From: Comamonadaceae bacterium
GTDB lineage: Bacteria > Pseudomonadota > Gammaproteobacteria > Burkholderiales > Burkholderiaceae_C
Direction: 5' to 3'
Assembly: GCA_947455145.1 (NCBI GenBank)
Contig: CANGME010000004.1
Coordinates: 1-64,000, forward strand
DNA: 64,000 nucleotides
In this document: positions 8,785 through 18,911 of the stretch, piece by piece
How positions within the stretch are numbered: the first letter of the stretch is position 1
How the letters are laid out: every line of letters begins with the position of its first letter
The notes under the pieces: generated by a model
Told to the model about the DNA's origin: nothing
The model's database searches: none
Seen by the model: the letters and a program-made list of their open reading frames with translations, nothing else
Translations under genes and position numbers: made by a program

Positions 8785-10263
8785 TTATGGTGCTGGGCGA
8801 ATCACGGCGTATTGCGTCCACTCACCCCGGCGGAACAAGAGATTAACGGCCTTGCCTTTGTCCAATTTACCCAGCACGGCATCAAACTCTTTGACACCCA
8901 GCACCTCCATATTGGCGATAGCCAAAATGACATCACCCTCTCGTAATCCCGCGCGGGCCGCAGCGTCCACCGCCGCATCCACTTTCACTCCGCCTTTGAT
9001 TTTGAGTTGTTTTTTCAGCGCCTCGGGTACGTCACTCACGCTCAGCCCCAGTGCTTGACCTGCACTGGCCACGCGGGGCTTGGTCTCACGCTCTTTGGTG
9101 GCGACTTTTTCTTCTTCAAATTCACCCACGGTGATGCTCAGTTCCTTGGTCGCCCCGCGGCGAAACACCGTCAAAGTGCTTCGCGTACCCGGCTTGGTGC
9201 GCCCGACCAGGCGCGGCAAATCAGCAGACTTTTCAATCGATTTTCCGTCGAACTTAAGGATGATGTCGCCCGCCTCTACACCGGCTTTCTCGGCGACCGA
9301 ACCACTCTCAACCGCTCTGACCATGGCCCCTTGCGGCTTGCCCAGGCCAATCGACTCAGCCACGTCTTTAGAGACCTGCTCAATCTGCACCCCTATGCGG
9401 CCCCGCGTCACACGCCCCGTCGCACGCAACTGCTCACTCACACGCACCGCTTCGTCCATGGGGATGGCGAAAGAAATGCCCATGAAGCCGCCCGAGCGAG
9501 AGTAAATTTGGCTGTTGATGCCCACCACCTCACCGCGCATATTGATGAGCGGGCCACCTGAGTTACCGGGGTTAATCGCCACATCAGTCTGGATCAGAGG
9601 CAAGTAGTCCCCCGTGTCGCGCTGCTTGGCGCTCACAATGCCTGCCGTCACGGTGTTCTCTAAACCAAAGGGTGAACCAATCGCCATCACCCACTCACCC
9701 ACTTTGAGCCGGTTCACATCGCCCACCTTGACCGCAGGCAGGCCGGTGGCTTCAATTTTGACAACAGCCACATCGGTGCGCTTGTCAGACCCAACGATGC
9801 GGGCCTTGAACTCGCGCTTGTCGGTCAAAGTCACCAGCACCTCTTGCGCGCCCTCCACCACATGCGCATTGGTCATGATAAAACCATCTGCCGACATGAT
9901 GAAGCCTGAGCCCACACCACGGGGTTGCGTCTCTTCATCTTGTGGAGCAGGACTTGGTCGGTTAGGGCGCGGGCCTTGACGCGGCGCATTGGGAATGGGG
10001 ATACCAAAGCGGCGAAAGAATTCCAGCATGTCTTCGTCTGCACCATTCTCAGCACCGGGGCGAGCCGCAGCCTTCTCCAGGGTTCGGATGTTCACCACCG
10101 AGGGGCCCACCTGCTCCACCAGTTCTGTGAAATCAGGCAGGCCACGGGCGGCTTGGGCCCATGTTGATCCCGCTGGCACAAGGGCTGCTGTTGAGATCAG
10201 CAGTGCTGCACCCAGCCATTTCGTTAAGGCCTTGGTTTTCAAATCAATTGTGTTGAACATCAT
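8785..10263 (-). CDS. mucD: Periplasmic Do-family serine protease (MucD/DegP-like)
   Basis: Periplasmic chaperone-protease that degrades misfolded envelope proteins. The N terminus is a signal peptide ending near STWAQA (about residue 37). The trypsin-like triad is H134 (TNAHVVEG), D164 (KRTDVAVV) and S235 (NPGNSGGPL); two PDZ domains follow (about 290-375 and 400-485). The 492-residue length fits MucD. As last gene of the rpoE-rseA-rseB-mucD run it matches the sigma-E envelope-stress module. An alternative ATG lies one codon downstream. Confidence 0.94.
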   Translation of the reverse strand: MMFNTIDLKTKALTKWLGAALLISTAALVPAGSTWAQAARGLPDFTELVEQVGPSVVNIRTLEKAAARPGAENGADEDMLEFFRRFGIPIPNAPRQGPRPNRPSPAPQDEETQPRGVGSGFIMSADGFIMTNAHVVEGAQEVLVTLTDKREFKARIVGSDKRTDVAVVKIEATGLPAVKVGDVNRLKVGEWVMAIGSPFGLENTVTAGIVSAKQRDTGDYLPLIQTDVAINPGNSGGPLINMRGEVVGINSQIYSRSGGFMGISFAIPMDEAVRVSEQLRATGRVTRGRIGVQIEQVSKDVAESIGLGKPQGAMVRAVESGSVAEKAGVEAGDIILKFDGKSIEKSADLPRLVGRTKPGTRSTLTVFRRGATKELSITVGEFEEEKVATKERETKPRVASAGQALGLSVSDVPEALKKQLKIKGGVKVDAAVDAAARAGLREGDVILAIANMEVLGVKEFDAVLGKLDKGKAVNLLFRRGEWTQYAVIRPAP

Positions 10264-10312
10264 CTAACTTCCCAGAAATAACAATCAGTTTTACGTCCAC
10301 AAATGTGGGGGT

Positions 10313-11347
10313 TTATTTTCGCCGTTCAAGAGCCTGTGCAAACGCTTGCAGTGTCTGTGCGGGCACCTCACCCACCACAGTCAACCACCAGCCACCCACC
10401 TTATCTGGCACGCGCCGACTCAGTGTATGCGTGGCTCCCATCACTCTCAAACCTTCTGGCCCATGCTGCCCAGAGGCAAAGCGCTCAATGAACAACGACA
10501 CGGTGGCCAATCCATCCGAAAAAATCCACTGAACTGCAGCCCCGACATTGCCCGACCCTCCCTGAACCGGACGTTGGTAGCAACTCATGGGTTTGAAGCC
10601 GGGCACCGGGGCTTTAAGCACCCAACCCTCCGCTTCGGCCGAGGTCTTAGTGATTTCTTGCCGCGCTACCCGGTAATCCTCGGTTTTCGCCATCATTTGC
10701 GCCAGCTTGCCCATGTTGACGGGTGCATCCATCTGAAGCTCTGAGAAGGCCACTTGCTCCATAACGCGCTTTTGCCCGTCCAAGGTTTGCAAACGCATCA
10801 CCAATCCGGATTTTTTTTCACTCCAAACTTGGTACGCAAACCTCAGCTTGTCCTTGGGTTCAATCTGCACCACATCGGTATCAAAACCGGCAATGCGTTC
10901 GACACCGACCAGTTGAGCCGTATAAAACTCGTCGATGGCCGCATCGGGTGACTTGAGGAAGCCAGGGAACATGCCCAATGACTCTCGTGTTTCAACCAGT
11001 GCAACTTTGGTTTGAGGTAAAAAGGTGATCACGTCAGCGTTGTGTCGAAAGGTCGAGCGCGGAGGACCGCTCAAAGACTCAATCCGCTCCATCTGCTGCG
11101 CACCATCGCACACATGCCAGATGCGTGAGCTGACCATGTGGTCGCCTGAGGAGACCACCAGAGTGCCGATATAAGCCTTGCTCTGTGAGGCCTCGTGCAT
11201 GCGAAGCAGCCAATCGGACGTGCTGCGCTGGACTGCTTGTTTTTGTGATGACGTAGCCGTCGGCGTTTGTGCACCAACGATGGATGCCGTGAACAGCAAG
11301 GCCGTGCTCACTAACCACCGCCGAGCTGGGACATTCAATCGCATCAT
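10313..11347 (-). CDS. rseB: Sigma-E regulatory protein RseB/MucB
   Basis: Periplasmic protein that binds the anti-sigma factor RseA and shields it from regulated proteolysis until envelope stress is sensed. It has 344 residues with an N-terminal signal peptide ending around SIVGA. The N-terminal LolA-like domain starts SDWLLRMHEASQSKAYIGTLV, a characteristic MucB/RseB stretch, and the smaller C-terminal domain covers roughly residues 225-330. It lies 6 bp downstream of rseA in the same operon. Confidence 0.92.
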   Translation of the reverse strand: MMRLNVPARRWLVSTALLFTASIVGAQTPTATSSQKQAVQRSTSDWLLRMHEASQSKAYIGTLVVSSGDHMVSSRIWHVCDGAQQMERIESLSGPPRSTFRHNADVITFLPQTKVALVETRESLGMFPGFLKSPDAAIDEFYTAQLVGVERIAGFDTDVVQIEPKDKLRFAYQVWSEKKSGLVMRLQTLDGQKRVMEQVAFSELQMDAPVNMGKLAQMMAKTEDYRVARQEITKTSAEAEGWVLKAPVPGFKPMSCYQRPVQGGSGNVGAAVQWIFSDGLATVSLFIERFASGQHGPEGLRVMGATHTLSRRVPDKVGGWWLTVVGEVPAQTLQAFAQALERRK

Positions 11348-11353
11348 TTGCTT

Positions 11354-12001
11354 TTACCGAGCCGGTCTATCAAAGGTGGCGTTGCGCACAAAACCAGACG
11401 GCATTTGCAAAGCCGACGTGCCGCCAAACTGTTGGTGCGCTTGCAGTAACTGATCTAGCCGGGGGTCGCGAATCAAGATGGGTACAGACTCATCCGAAAC
11501 TGAGGATGCTTGAGTTTGCAGTGTAGGTAATGGTGTTTGCGCCAATTGGGATGAACTGGACTGAGTACCCACCCCGCCCACCAAGCTCCAGCCCAACACG
11601 AAGGCAAAGGCCAGCGATGCAAGCCCAGCAACCCACTTCCAGCGCAAATTGGCATCATTGGCGGCTTCTTTTGGATAGCCATTTAGGCTGGTGAGCATGT
11701 CAGTAACAGCGTAAGTAGTCACTGAATTCATGGCAAGCTCCGGCAATGAAGGCGTTGCTTCAGCCTGCATTCGGCTGCGCAAGCGGGACAAGAAGTCCAC
11801 GTCTTTCGTACCAACCCAAGACAACTCCTGCGAGCGCAAGACATCCCCCACCAAGTGATAAACATGCCAGTCAGCCCGTGCCTGGGGATCTTGCGCCAAG
11901 GCTTGTACCGCCAGCGTCAGAGCTTCGCCACTCAACTGGCCATCAACCAATGCCGATATATGCTCATTAGCGTTTAAATTTTCAGGGTTCATGTTGTTCA
12001 C
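11354..12001 (-). CDS. rseA: Anti-sigma-E factor RseA/MucA
   Basis: Single-pass inner-membrane anti-sigma factor that sequesters RpoE. The N-terminal cytoplasmic domain contains ISALVDGQLSGEA and WHVYHLVGDVLRS, typical of the RseA N-terminal domain. A transmembrane helix (WVAGLASLAFAFVLGWSLVGG) sits in mid-protein and the periplasmic tail follows. The GTG at 11999-12001, 4 bp after GGAGG, is chosen as start; the ATG three codons later and a GTG at 12016 are alternatives. It immediately follows rpoE. Confidence 0.88.
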   Translation of the reverse strand: MNNMNPENLNANEHISALVDGQLSGEALTLAVQALAQDPQARADWHVYHLVGDVLRSQELSWVGTKDVDFLSRLRSRMQAEATPSLPELAMNSVTTYAVTDMLTSLNGYPKEAANDANLRWKWVAGLASLAFAFVLGWSLVGGVGTQSSSSQLAQTPLPTLQTQASSVSDESVPILIRDPRLDQLLQAHQQFGGTSALQMPSGFVRNATFDRPAR

Positions 12002-12012
12002 TTGTCCTCCAT

Positions 12013-12639
12013 TCACCAGCGCTTGCCGGATTGATGTTCAAGCAAGGGTTTGACCTTGGCCGATATGGCTTCCCGAGCCCGAAAAATTCGAGAACGCACC
12101 GTACCAATAGGGCAATCCATCACGGCGGCAATTTCTTCATAACTCAGTCCCTCAATTTCACGCAGCGTCACGGCCTGACGCAAATCGTCTGGCAGAGCCG
12201 CCATGGCAGCATTCACCACGCCCGCAATTTCTTTGGCCGCCAAGACCGATTCCGGTGTTTCATCTGAGATTGGTTCGTTTAAACGTGCAGAAGTTTCATC
12301 TTCTTCATCATTGCCCCTGCTAACGGCCTGCATGGCCAGAGGATCGTGCTTGAATTCGAGCAAGAATTTTTTGGACGTATTGACCGCAATGCGGTAGAGC
12401 CAGGTGTAGAACTGTGCGTCACCCCGATACTGGTGCAGTGCCCGGTAGGCCCGAATAAAAGTCTCCTGGGCGATGTCATCAACCAAATCCACATCGCGCA
12501 CCATGCGACGAATCAGGCGTTGAATTCGGCTTTGGTACTTAATGACCAGCAACTCAAAAGCGTGCTTATCACCCGCCAGGGTGTGCTCGACCAGCAAGAG
12601 ATCGCTGTCATTGCCAGCGTTTCTTTGGGGCTGCATCAT
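12013..12639 (-). CDS. rpoE: RNA polymerase sigma factor RpoE (AlgU type)
   Basis: ECF sigma factor for the envelope-stress regulon. Region 2 is visible as YQSRIQRLIRRMVRDVDLVDDIAQETFIRAYRAL (split here as region 2.1-2.2) and region 4 as the helix-turn-helix around LREIEGLSYEEIAAVMDCP. The 208-residue length is normal. It is followed by its own anti-sigma factor, RseB and MucD, and its start overlaps the preceding small membrane-protein gene by 4 bp. Confidence 0.95.
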   Translation of the reverse strand: MMQPQRNAGNDSDLLLVEHTLAGDKHAFELLVIKYQSRIQRLIRRMVRDVDLVDDIAQETFIRAYRALHQYRGDAQFYTWLYRIAVNTSKKFLLEFKHDPLAMQAVSRGNDEEDETSARLNEPISDETPESVLAAKEIAGVVNAAMAALPDDLRQAVTLREIEGLSYEEIAAVMDCPIGTVRSRIFRAREAISAKVKPLLEHQSGKRW

Positions 12640-13106
12640 GGTTTGTCTGCAACCAAGCCGAGCTTGTGCTCTGTGTTGACCATCTCAGTTTTGTCCTGAG
12701 CCCACACAGCGCGCCTCAAAGCATCCCAATTCAGGGGGTCGGTTTCGCGCTCTAGCCAAAGCCATTGAAAGCCCATTGGCGCCCTCTTTAGTTCCAACAA
12801 CATAAGCCGTTGAGCGTCCAACTGAGGTCGAACTTCAACAAGCCAAGATTGACCTGTTGATGCCAACAGCCAATCTCGGCCATCCCAGCTCAGATGTCCC
12901 TGAGGTGAATCTAGATCATCCCGAACCGCTAGCACACCACTCACCAGCCACAAACCCAGCCCCAACCCCTGCGGCCAAGCCAGACGAGGAACCTGATGAC
13001 ACCAAAAGCCCAACACACCCAAGGCCAACAACAGAATAGCCCACGTGATCACCCGCTTGATGTAAGAACGCCCCACCGGATAGGAAACCGCTGGGGCGTT
13101 GTACAT
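12636..13106 (-). CDS. Small membrane protein between fabF and rpoE (YgfX-like?)
   Basis: A 156-residue protein with two adjacent hydrophobic segments near the N terminus (about 17-35 and 40-55) and a C-terminal soluble part with LSWDGRDWLLA and LMLLELKR stretches. The topology and the W-D-G-x-x-W motif recall the YgfX/CptA family, but identity is not firm. The ATG at 13104-13106 is preferred over a TTG at 13118. Overlap with rpoE (ATGA) suggests co-expression with sigma E. It is not possible to say from sequence whether it modulates the stress response. Confidence 0.7.
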   Translation of the reverse strand: MYNAPAVSYPVGRSYIKRVITWAILLLALGVLGFWCHQVPRLAWPQGLGLGLWLVSGVLAVRDDLDSPQGHLSWDGRDWLLASTGQSWLVEVRPQLDAQRLMLLELKRAPMGFQWLWLERETDPLNWDALRRAVWAQDKTEMVNTEHKLGLVADKP

Positions 13107-13130
13107 GGGGACAGACAATTCGAGCGCGCG

Positions 13131-14375
13131 TTAAATGCGCTTGAAGACCAGACTTCCGTTGGTGCCGCCGAAACCAAAATTATTCTTCACCGCTACGTCG
13201 ATCTTCACGTCCCGCGCTGTGTTGGCGCAGTAGTCCAGATCGCACTCCGGGTCTTGGTTGAAGATGTTGATGGTGGGCGGCACTTTCTGGTGGTGCACGG
13301 CCAACACAGTGAACACACTCTCAATCCCGCCCGCCCCGCCCAGCAAGTGGCCGGTCATGGATTTGGTGGAGCTCACCAACGTCTTGTACGCGTGGTCGCC
13401 CAGCGCGGCCTTGATGGCGTTGGTCTCGTTCACATCACCCAGCGGCGTCGAGGTGCCGTGGGCATTGAGGTAGTCCACTTGATCCGCATTGACGCCCGCG
13501 TTGCGCAGCGAACCCAGCATGGCACGGCGTGGGCCATCCATATTGGGCGCGGTCATGTGACCAGCATCGGCACTCATGCCAAAACCAGCCAGCTCGGCGT
13601 AAATTTTGGCACCGCGTGCTTTGGCGTGTTCGTACTCTTCGAGCACCATCACGCCTGCGCCCTCGCCCAGCACAAAACCATCACGGTCTTTGTCCCAGGG
13701 ACGAGAAGCCGTTTTAGGGTCCTCGTTGCGGGTGGACAGGGCGCGCATGGCGGCAAAGCCACCCACACCCAGTGGCGACACGGTGGCCTCTGAGCCGCCC
13801 GCAATCATGACGTCGGCATCACCGTACTCAATCATGCGACCCGCTTCGCCGATGCAATGCAATCCAGTCGTACAAGCGGTCACGATGGCGAGGTTCGGAC
13901 CTTTGAAGCCAAAACGCATAGACACATGACCAGCAATCATGTTGATGATGGACGCAGGCACAAAAAACGGGGTGATGCGACGTGGGCCACGTGCAACCAA
14001 TTCGGCGTGCGTGTTTTCGATCAGTGGCAAGCCACCGATGCCCGAGCCAATCACGCAACCGATGCGCGTGGCCAGCTCGTCATCCAGCGCTTCGCCGGTA
14101 GCCAAGCCCGAATCTGCCACAGCTTGCGCAGCCGCAGCGATACCGTAATGGATGAAGGTGTCCATCGACCGCGCTTCTTTAGCGGAGATGTAGGATTCAA
14201 GATCAAAACCTTTGACCTCGCCCGCAATTTTGCAAGAGAAGGCCGAGGCATCAAACTTGGTGATCAGGTCGATGCCGGAGTTTCCAGCCAGCAGGTTAGA
14301 CCACGCATCGGCCACCGTGTTACCCACGGGGCTGATGCACCCTAAACCCGTGACGACGACGCGACGCCGAGTCAC
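13131..14375 (-). CDS. fabF: 3-oxoacyl-[ACP] synthase II
   Basis: Condensing enzyme that elongates acyl-ACP with malonyl-ACP and controls the C16:1 to C18:1 step. The thiolase-fold Cys-His-His triad is visible as [20 protein letters not shown] and [13 protein letters not shown]. At 414 residues it is full length. The start is a GTG at 14373-14375 directly after the two stop codons of acpP, giving [16 protein letters not shown]. Confidence 0.96.
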   Translation of the reverse strand: MTRRRVVVTGLGCISPVGNTVADAWSNLLAGNSGIDLITKFDASAFSCKIAGEVKGFDLESYISAKEARSMDTFIHYGIAAAAQAVADSGLATGEALDDELATRIGCVIGSGIGGLPLIENTHAELVARGPRRITPFFVPASIINMIAGHVSMRFGFKGPNLAIVTACTTGLHCIGEAGRMIEYGDADVMIAGGSEATVSPLGVGGFAAMRALSTRNEDPKTASRPWDKDRDGFVLGEGAGVMVLEEYEHAKARGAKIYAELAGFGMSADAGHMTAPNMDGPRRAMLGSLRNAGVNADQVDYLNAHGTSTPLGDVNETNAIKAALGDHAYKTLVSSTKSMTGHLLGGAGGIESVFTVLAVHHQKVPPTINIFNQDPECDLDYCANTARDVKIDVAVKNNFGFGGTNGSLVFKRI

Positions 14376-14378
14376 TTA

Positions 14379-14666
<288 letters not shown>

Positions 14667-14738
14667 TCAATCGGCTGGAACAATCATTCGGGGGTTGTGT
14701 TATCTCGCTTTGCGAAACCACACACGACCCTTCAAATT

Positions 14739-15485
14739 TCACAAATACATACCGCCATTGACGTGCAACTCTTGCCCGGTCACATAGCTGGCCTGTGGAG
14801 AGGCCAGATAGGCCACCGCATGCGCGATGTCAGCGGGTTTGCCAAGATGACCCAGGGGAATTTGACCGAGCAGCGCTTTTTGCTGCTCATCGGGCAAATG
14901 CGCCGTCATGTCGGTTTCAATAAAACCAGGGGCCACGCAGTTGACCGTGATATTGCGTGAGCCAAGCTCACGGGCCAAAGCGCGCGTCATACCCGCCACA
15001 CCTGCCTTGGCAGCCGCGTAGTTGGCCTGCCCTGCGTTGCCCATGGCACCTACCACCGAGGTGATGCTAATGATGCGTCCATAGCGCTGCTTCATCATGG
15101 TGCGCATGACGGCACGACTCATGCGAAACACCGCCTTGAGGTTGGTGTCCATCACCGCGTCCCACTCGTCGTCTTTCATGCGCATTGCCAGGTTGTCACG
15201 CGTGATGCCCGCGTTATTCACCAGCACTTGCAGACCGCCGTGTTCTTTGACGATGTCATTGATCACGGCCTCGCAAGCTGCAGCGTCGTTGACGTTCAGA
15301 TTCTTGCCGCTGCAGCCGGGAAAAGCGGCGAGTGCGGCACTGATCTTGGCAGCACCCTCGTCGGTCGTGGCCGTGCCAATGACCTTCAGCCCGCGCTGCG
15401 CCAGCTCATGCGCAATCGATGCGCCAATCCCGCGCGAAGCGCCGGTAACCAGAGCGACCTGGCCTTCAAATTTAATTTCACTCAT
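14739..15485 (-). CDS. fabG: 3-oxoacyl-[ACP] reductase
   Basis: NADPH-dependent SDR enzyme that performs the first reduction of the elongation cycle. The Rossmann motif TGASRGIG is at residues 15-22; NNAGITRDN, catalytic Ser (SITSVVG) and YAAAKAG (Y-x-x-x-K) complete the active site. The 248-residue length is standard. It overlaps fabD by 4 bp and is separated from acpP by 120 bp, in which no clear gene is seen. Confidence 0.97.
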   Translation of the reverse strand: MSEIKFEGQVALVTGASRGIGASIAHELAQRGLKVIGTATTDEGAAKISAALAAFPGCSGKNLNVNDAAACEAVINDIVKEHGGLQVLVNNAGITRDNLAMRMKDDEWDAVMDTNLKAVFRMSRAVMRTMMKQRYGRIISITSVVGAMGNAGQANYAAAKAGVAGMTRALARELGSRNITVNCVAPGFIETDMTAHLPDEQQKALLGQIPLGHLGKPADIAHAVAYLASPQASYVTGQELHVNGGMYL

Positions 15486-16432
15486 GCCAAGAGTCCTTTC
15501 ACTTCCGCCAGCGTGGCAGGGTCATACAAGGCCATTCCGGTCAACTCGGGGTCAATGCGCTTGACCATGCCTGCCAGCACCTTACCCGGCCCGCATTCCA
15601 CCAGCGTCGAGATGCCATGCGCTTCGATCGCCTGAACACACTCCACCCAGCGCACCGGGCCAAAGGCCTGTCGGTACAGCGCATCACGAATGCGGTCTGA
15701 ATCAACCTCCACGGCCACATCAATGTTATTGATCAGCACTATCTGGGGTGTAGAAAATTCCACAGACTCCAGCCGCTCGCGCAAGCGATCAGCGGCAGGC
15801 CGCATCAGGCTGGAATGGAAAGGCGCGGACACTGGCAATGACAAAGCCCGTTTCGCGCCGTTGGCCTTCAACACTTCACAGGCTTTTTCAACGGCGGCTT
15901 TGCTGCCTGAGATCACAGTTTGCGCCGGATCGTTGAAGTTAGCCGCTTCAACCACTTCTAATGAATCCGCTCCGAAGGATTGGGTTACCTCAACACAAGC
16001 CGCCATCACTTTGGCAGCGTCCATACCCAAAATCGCCGCCATCGCGCCCGTGCCCACAGGCACAGCCTCTTGCATGGCCTGCGCGCGAAACCGCACCAAC
16101 GGCACGGCTTGGGTCAAGGTGAGCACACCCGCCGCCACCATGGCCGAGTACTCGCCCAATGAATGACCCGCCACGGCCGCAGGGGCCAGTCCAGTCTCGG
16201 CCATCCAGGCACGGTAAGCTGCCACGGCCGCCACCAGCATGACGGGCTGGGTGTTGGTCGTCAGAGCCAAGGCCTCTTTGGGGCCTTCTTTGATCAGCTT
16301 GGAGATGTCCTCGCCCAAAGCGTCTGAGGCTTCACGCAGGGTCTCCAACACGATGGGGTGATCACCCCAGGCGTCGAGCATGCCGACCGACTGCGAGCCC
16401 TGGCCCGGAAAAATAAAAGCAAATGGCGTCAT
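15482..16432 (-). CDS. fabD: Malonyl-CoA:ACP transacylase
   Basis: Transfers malonyl from CoA to ACP. The nucleophile is in GHSLGEYSA and the start FIFPGQGSQSVGM has the typical GQGSQ loop; the active-site histidine lies in VSAPFHSSLM. The length is 316 residues. It is translationally coupled to fabG downstream and preceded by fabH with a 61-bp spacer. Confidence 0.97.
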   Translation of the reverse strand: MTPFAFIFPGQGSQSVGMLDAWGDHPIVLETLREASDALGEDISKLIKEGPKEALALTTNTQPVMLVAAVAAYRAWMAETGLAPAAVAGHSLGEYSAMVAAGVLTLTQAVPLVRFRAQAMQEAVPVGTGAMAAILGMDAAKVMAACVEVTQSFGADSLEVVEAANFNDPAQTVISGSKAAVEKACEVLKANGAKRALSLPVSAPFHSSLMRPAADRLRERLESVEFSTPQIVLINNIDVAVEVDSDRIRDALYRQAFGPVRWVECVQAIEAHGISTLVECGPGKVLAGMVKRIDPELTGMALYDPATLAEVKGLLA

Positions 16433-16493
16433 GGTGTGAACAAAAAATTCAAATCAAATGTGAACGCAGATCAATAAAGAATTACGTTGACTG

Positions 16494-17471
16494 CTAGAAA
16501 TTAAGAAGCACAGCACCCCAGGTGAAGCCGCCACCCACGCCTTCGAGCATGAGGGTGTCCCCTTTTTTCACCTTCCCGGCACGCACCGCATGATCCAGCG
16601 CGAGCGGGATGGACGCCGCCGAGGTGTTGCCGTGTTGATCCACGGTCACCACCACTTTGTCCATGGGCAGCTTGAGTTTTCGGGCCGTGCTTTGCATGAT
16701 GCGGATGTTGGCTTGGTGCGGGATCAGCCAGTCGATATCGGCCTCGGTCAGATTAGCCTTAGCAAGCACTGCGCGAGCAGCGTCTTCCAGCACACCCACC
16801 GCCAGCTTAAACACCGCTTGGCCGTCCATCTTGAGCACCGGATCACCCAACACTGCGCCACCTGACACATGTCCGGGCACGCACAAAATGCCCACGTGCT
16901 TACCATCAGCATGCAAGTCGGTCGCCAAAATGCCGGGGGTTTCAGAGGCCTCTAGAACCACAGCACCCGCACCATCTCCAAACAACACACAGGTGGTACG
17001 GTCTTTGAAATCAAGAATGCGGGAAAAAACTTCAGCGCCGATCACCAGCGCTTTGCTGGCCGCACCGTTTTGAATCATGGCGTCGGCCACGGTCAGCGCA
17101 TAAACAAAACCGCTGCACACGGCATGCACGTCAAACGCCGCACAGCCATTGGCTCCGAGCTTGTTTTGGAGAATGCAGGCGCTGGAGGGGAACACCATGT
17201 CCGGCGTGGACGTGGCCACGATGATCAGGTCGATCTCATGGGCTTGAAGCTTAGCGGCCTCTAGCGCTTTGCGGGCGGCCTCTAGCGCCAAGTCACTGCT
17301 GCAAACGTCTGGTGCTGCAAAGTGACGGGCGCGAATGCCGGTGCGCTCCACAATCCAGTCATCGGAAGTTTCAACCCCTTGGGTTGCCAGTTCAGCCACT
17401 AAATCGGCATTGGTCAAGCGACGGGGTGGCAAGTAGCTGCCGGTGCCGGTGATGCGGGAATATCGTCTCAT
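16494..17471 (-). CDS. fabH: 3-oxoacyl-[ACP] synthase III
   Basis: Initiates fatty-acid synthesis by condensing acetyl-CoA with malonyl-ACP. The catalytic Cys is C119 in [11 protein letters not shown], with the His in IPHQANIRI and the Asn in QHGNTSAAS. The length is 325 residues. The gene sits between plsX and fabD, the usual proteobacterial order. Confidence 0.97.
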   Translation of the reverse strand: MRRYSRITGTGSYLPPRRLTNADLVAELATQGVETSDDWIVERTGIRARHFAAPDVCSSDLALEAARKALEAAKLQAHEIDLIIVATSTPDMVFPSSACILQNKLGANGCAAFDVHAVCSGFVYALTVADAMIQNGAASKALVIGAEVFSRILDFKDRTTCVLFGDGAGAVVLEASETPGILATDLHADGKHVGILCVPGHVSGGAVLGDPVLKMDGQAVFKLAVGVLEDAARAVLAKANLTEADIDWLIPHQANIRIMQSTARKLKLPMDKVVVTVDQHGNTSAASIPLALDHAVRAGKVKKGDTLMLEGVGGGFTWGAVLLNF

Positions 17472-17500
17472 TAATATGGGGCTTGATCCCTCGACTCAGG

Positions 17501-18520
17501 TTAAGGCGCAGTAGCGGCCAAAAGAGGCGCAGCGTGTGCGATTCGGGCCTGAACCCGATCAAGCAAGTTGTTTCGAACCGCATCATACGCCCGGATCAGG
17601 GCCACCTCAAAGGCCAACTCATCGGCTGAGCCATGACTCTTGAACACCAGACCGCGCAAGCCCAACAAGGCCGCACCGTTGTAGCGACGATGGTCAACTC
17701 TATTTTTGAATGCAGTAAGCACCGGTTGTGCGCAAATGGCTGCGAATTTGGTAAAGATATTGCGCGAAAACTCGGCACGCAAAAAACCACCAATCATGGA
17801 AGCTAGGCCTTCACTGGCCTTCAAAGCCACATTACCGACAAAACCATCGCACACCACGATATCGACCGTACCCTTAAAAATATCGTTGCCTTCGACATTG
17901 CCGAAAAAGTTCAGATCGCCCGAAGTGGCCGCTGAGCGCAGCAGCTCACCAGCTTGCTTGATCACTTCACTGCCTTTGATGACTTCTTCCCCTATATTGA
18001 GCAAGCCAACTGAGGGATTTTTCTCATCCTTGAGCGCCGACACCAAGGCTGAACCCATCACAGCAAACTGAAGCAAGTGCTCTGCCGTGCAATCCACATT
18101 AGCCCCCAAATCAAGCACCGTGGTCGCTCCACCCTTGGCATTGGGCAATTGTGTGGCGATGGCCGGACGGTCAATGCCGTCCAGCGTTTTAAGCAAGTAG
18201 CGGGCAATAGCCATCAAAGCGCCGGTATTCCCAGCAGACACAGCCGCTTGGGCCGCGCCGTCCTTGACCTGCTGAATGGCCACTCGCATGGACGAATCCT
18301 TCTTTTTTCGCAGTGCCACTTCCAGCGGATCATCCATGCCGACCACTTCAGTGGCCACGATCATTTTGCCGCGCGGATGGGAGAATTCCTTGAAACTCTC
18401 AGCCAGGCCCACCAGCAAAAGCTCAGCGTCCGGATGTTGGTCCAAAAAACGTCGGCAGGCCGCAAGCGTTACGCGCGGGCCATGGTCACCCCCCATGCAA
18501 TCCACAGCAAGAGTGATCAT
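17501..18520 (-). CDS. plsX: Phosphate acyltransferase PlsX
   Basis: Makes acyl-phosphate from acyl-ACP for the PlsX/PlsY glycerophospholipid pathway, linking fatty-acid and membrane synthesis. The N terminus [15 protein letters not shown], the internal [10 protein letters not shown] and [11 protein letters not shown] are hallmark segments. Length 339 residues. It starts the fab cluster after rpmF, from which it is separated by a terminator-like hairpin. Confidence 0.96.
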   Translation of the reverse strand: MITLAVDCMGGDHGPRVTLAACRRFLDQHPDAELLLVGLAESFKEFSHPRGKMIVATEVVGMDDPLEVALRKKKDSSMRVAIQQVKDGAAQAAVSAGNTGALMAIARYLLKTLDGIDRPAIATQLPNAKGGATTVLDLGANVDCTAEHLLQFAVMGSALVSALKDEKNPSVGLLNIGEEVIKGSEVIKQAGELLRSAATSGDLNFFGNVEGNDIFKGTVDIVVCDGFVGNVALKASEGLASMIGGFLRAEFSRNIFTKFAAICAQPVLTAFKNRVDHRRYNGAALLGLRGLVFKSHGSADELAFEVALIRAYDAVRNNLLDRVQARIAHAAPLLAATAP

Positions 18521-18574
18521 GAATGTAGGACGCGTTTTAGCGCGTTAGAACCCCATTGACGCTGCATCATGACA

Positions 18575-18610
18575 AAGGCCCGAGGCCACCTATCGGTAGC
18601 ATCGGGCCTT
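18575..18610 (-). terminator. Stem-loop between rpmF and plsX
   Basis: Perfect 9-bp stem AAGGCCCGA / TCGGGCCTT with an 18-nt loop, and only a short T run (TTTGT) on the minus strand. It may partially terminate the rpmF transcript or serve as a processing site within an rpmF-plsX-fab message. Confidence 0.55.
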
Positions 18611-18626
18611 GGCTTGACTGGCACTA

Positions 18627-18809
18627 TCAGGCTTCAGACTTGGTCTTGAGCACTTGACGCCCACGGTAAAAACCAGTGGGGCTGATGTGGTGACGCAGGT
18701 GCGTTTCGCCGGTGGTGGGTTCCACAGCAATGCCGGGCACATTCAGGGCATTGTGTGAACGGTGCATACCGCGCTTGGACGGTGATTTTTTATTCTGCTG
18801 AACGGCCAT
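18627..18809 (-). CDS. rpmF: 50S ribosomal protein L32
   Basis: A 60-residue basic ribosomal protein. The start [20 protein letters not shown] is the standard L32 N terminus; an upstream in-frame start at 18842 would add 11 non-conserved residues. It has no cysteines, so this is the zinc-independent form. The pairing with the upstream DUF177 gene and downstream plsX is a conserved arrangement. Confidence 0.96.
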   Translation of the reverse strand: MAVQQNKKSPSKRGMHRSHNALNVPGIAVEPTTGETHLRHHISPTGFYRGRQVLKTKSEA

Positions 18810-18911
18810 GATCGGCTCCTGATCTGTTTGTCCTGCGATCACCGCTGGACAAGGGTTACGTAATTGGGGCGGGCTGCGCGTTTGGGTGCGCGCGAAGCCT
18901 CAAATTATAGC

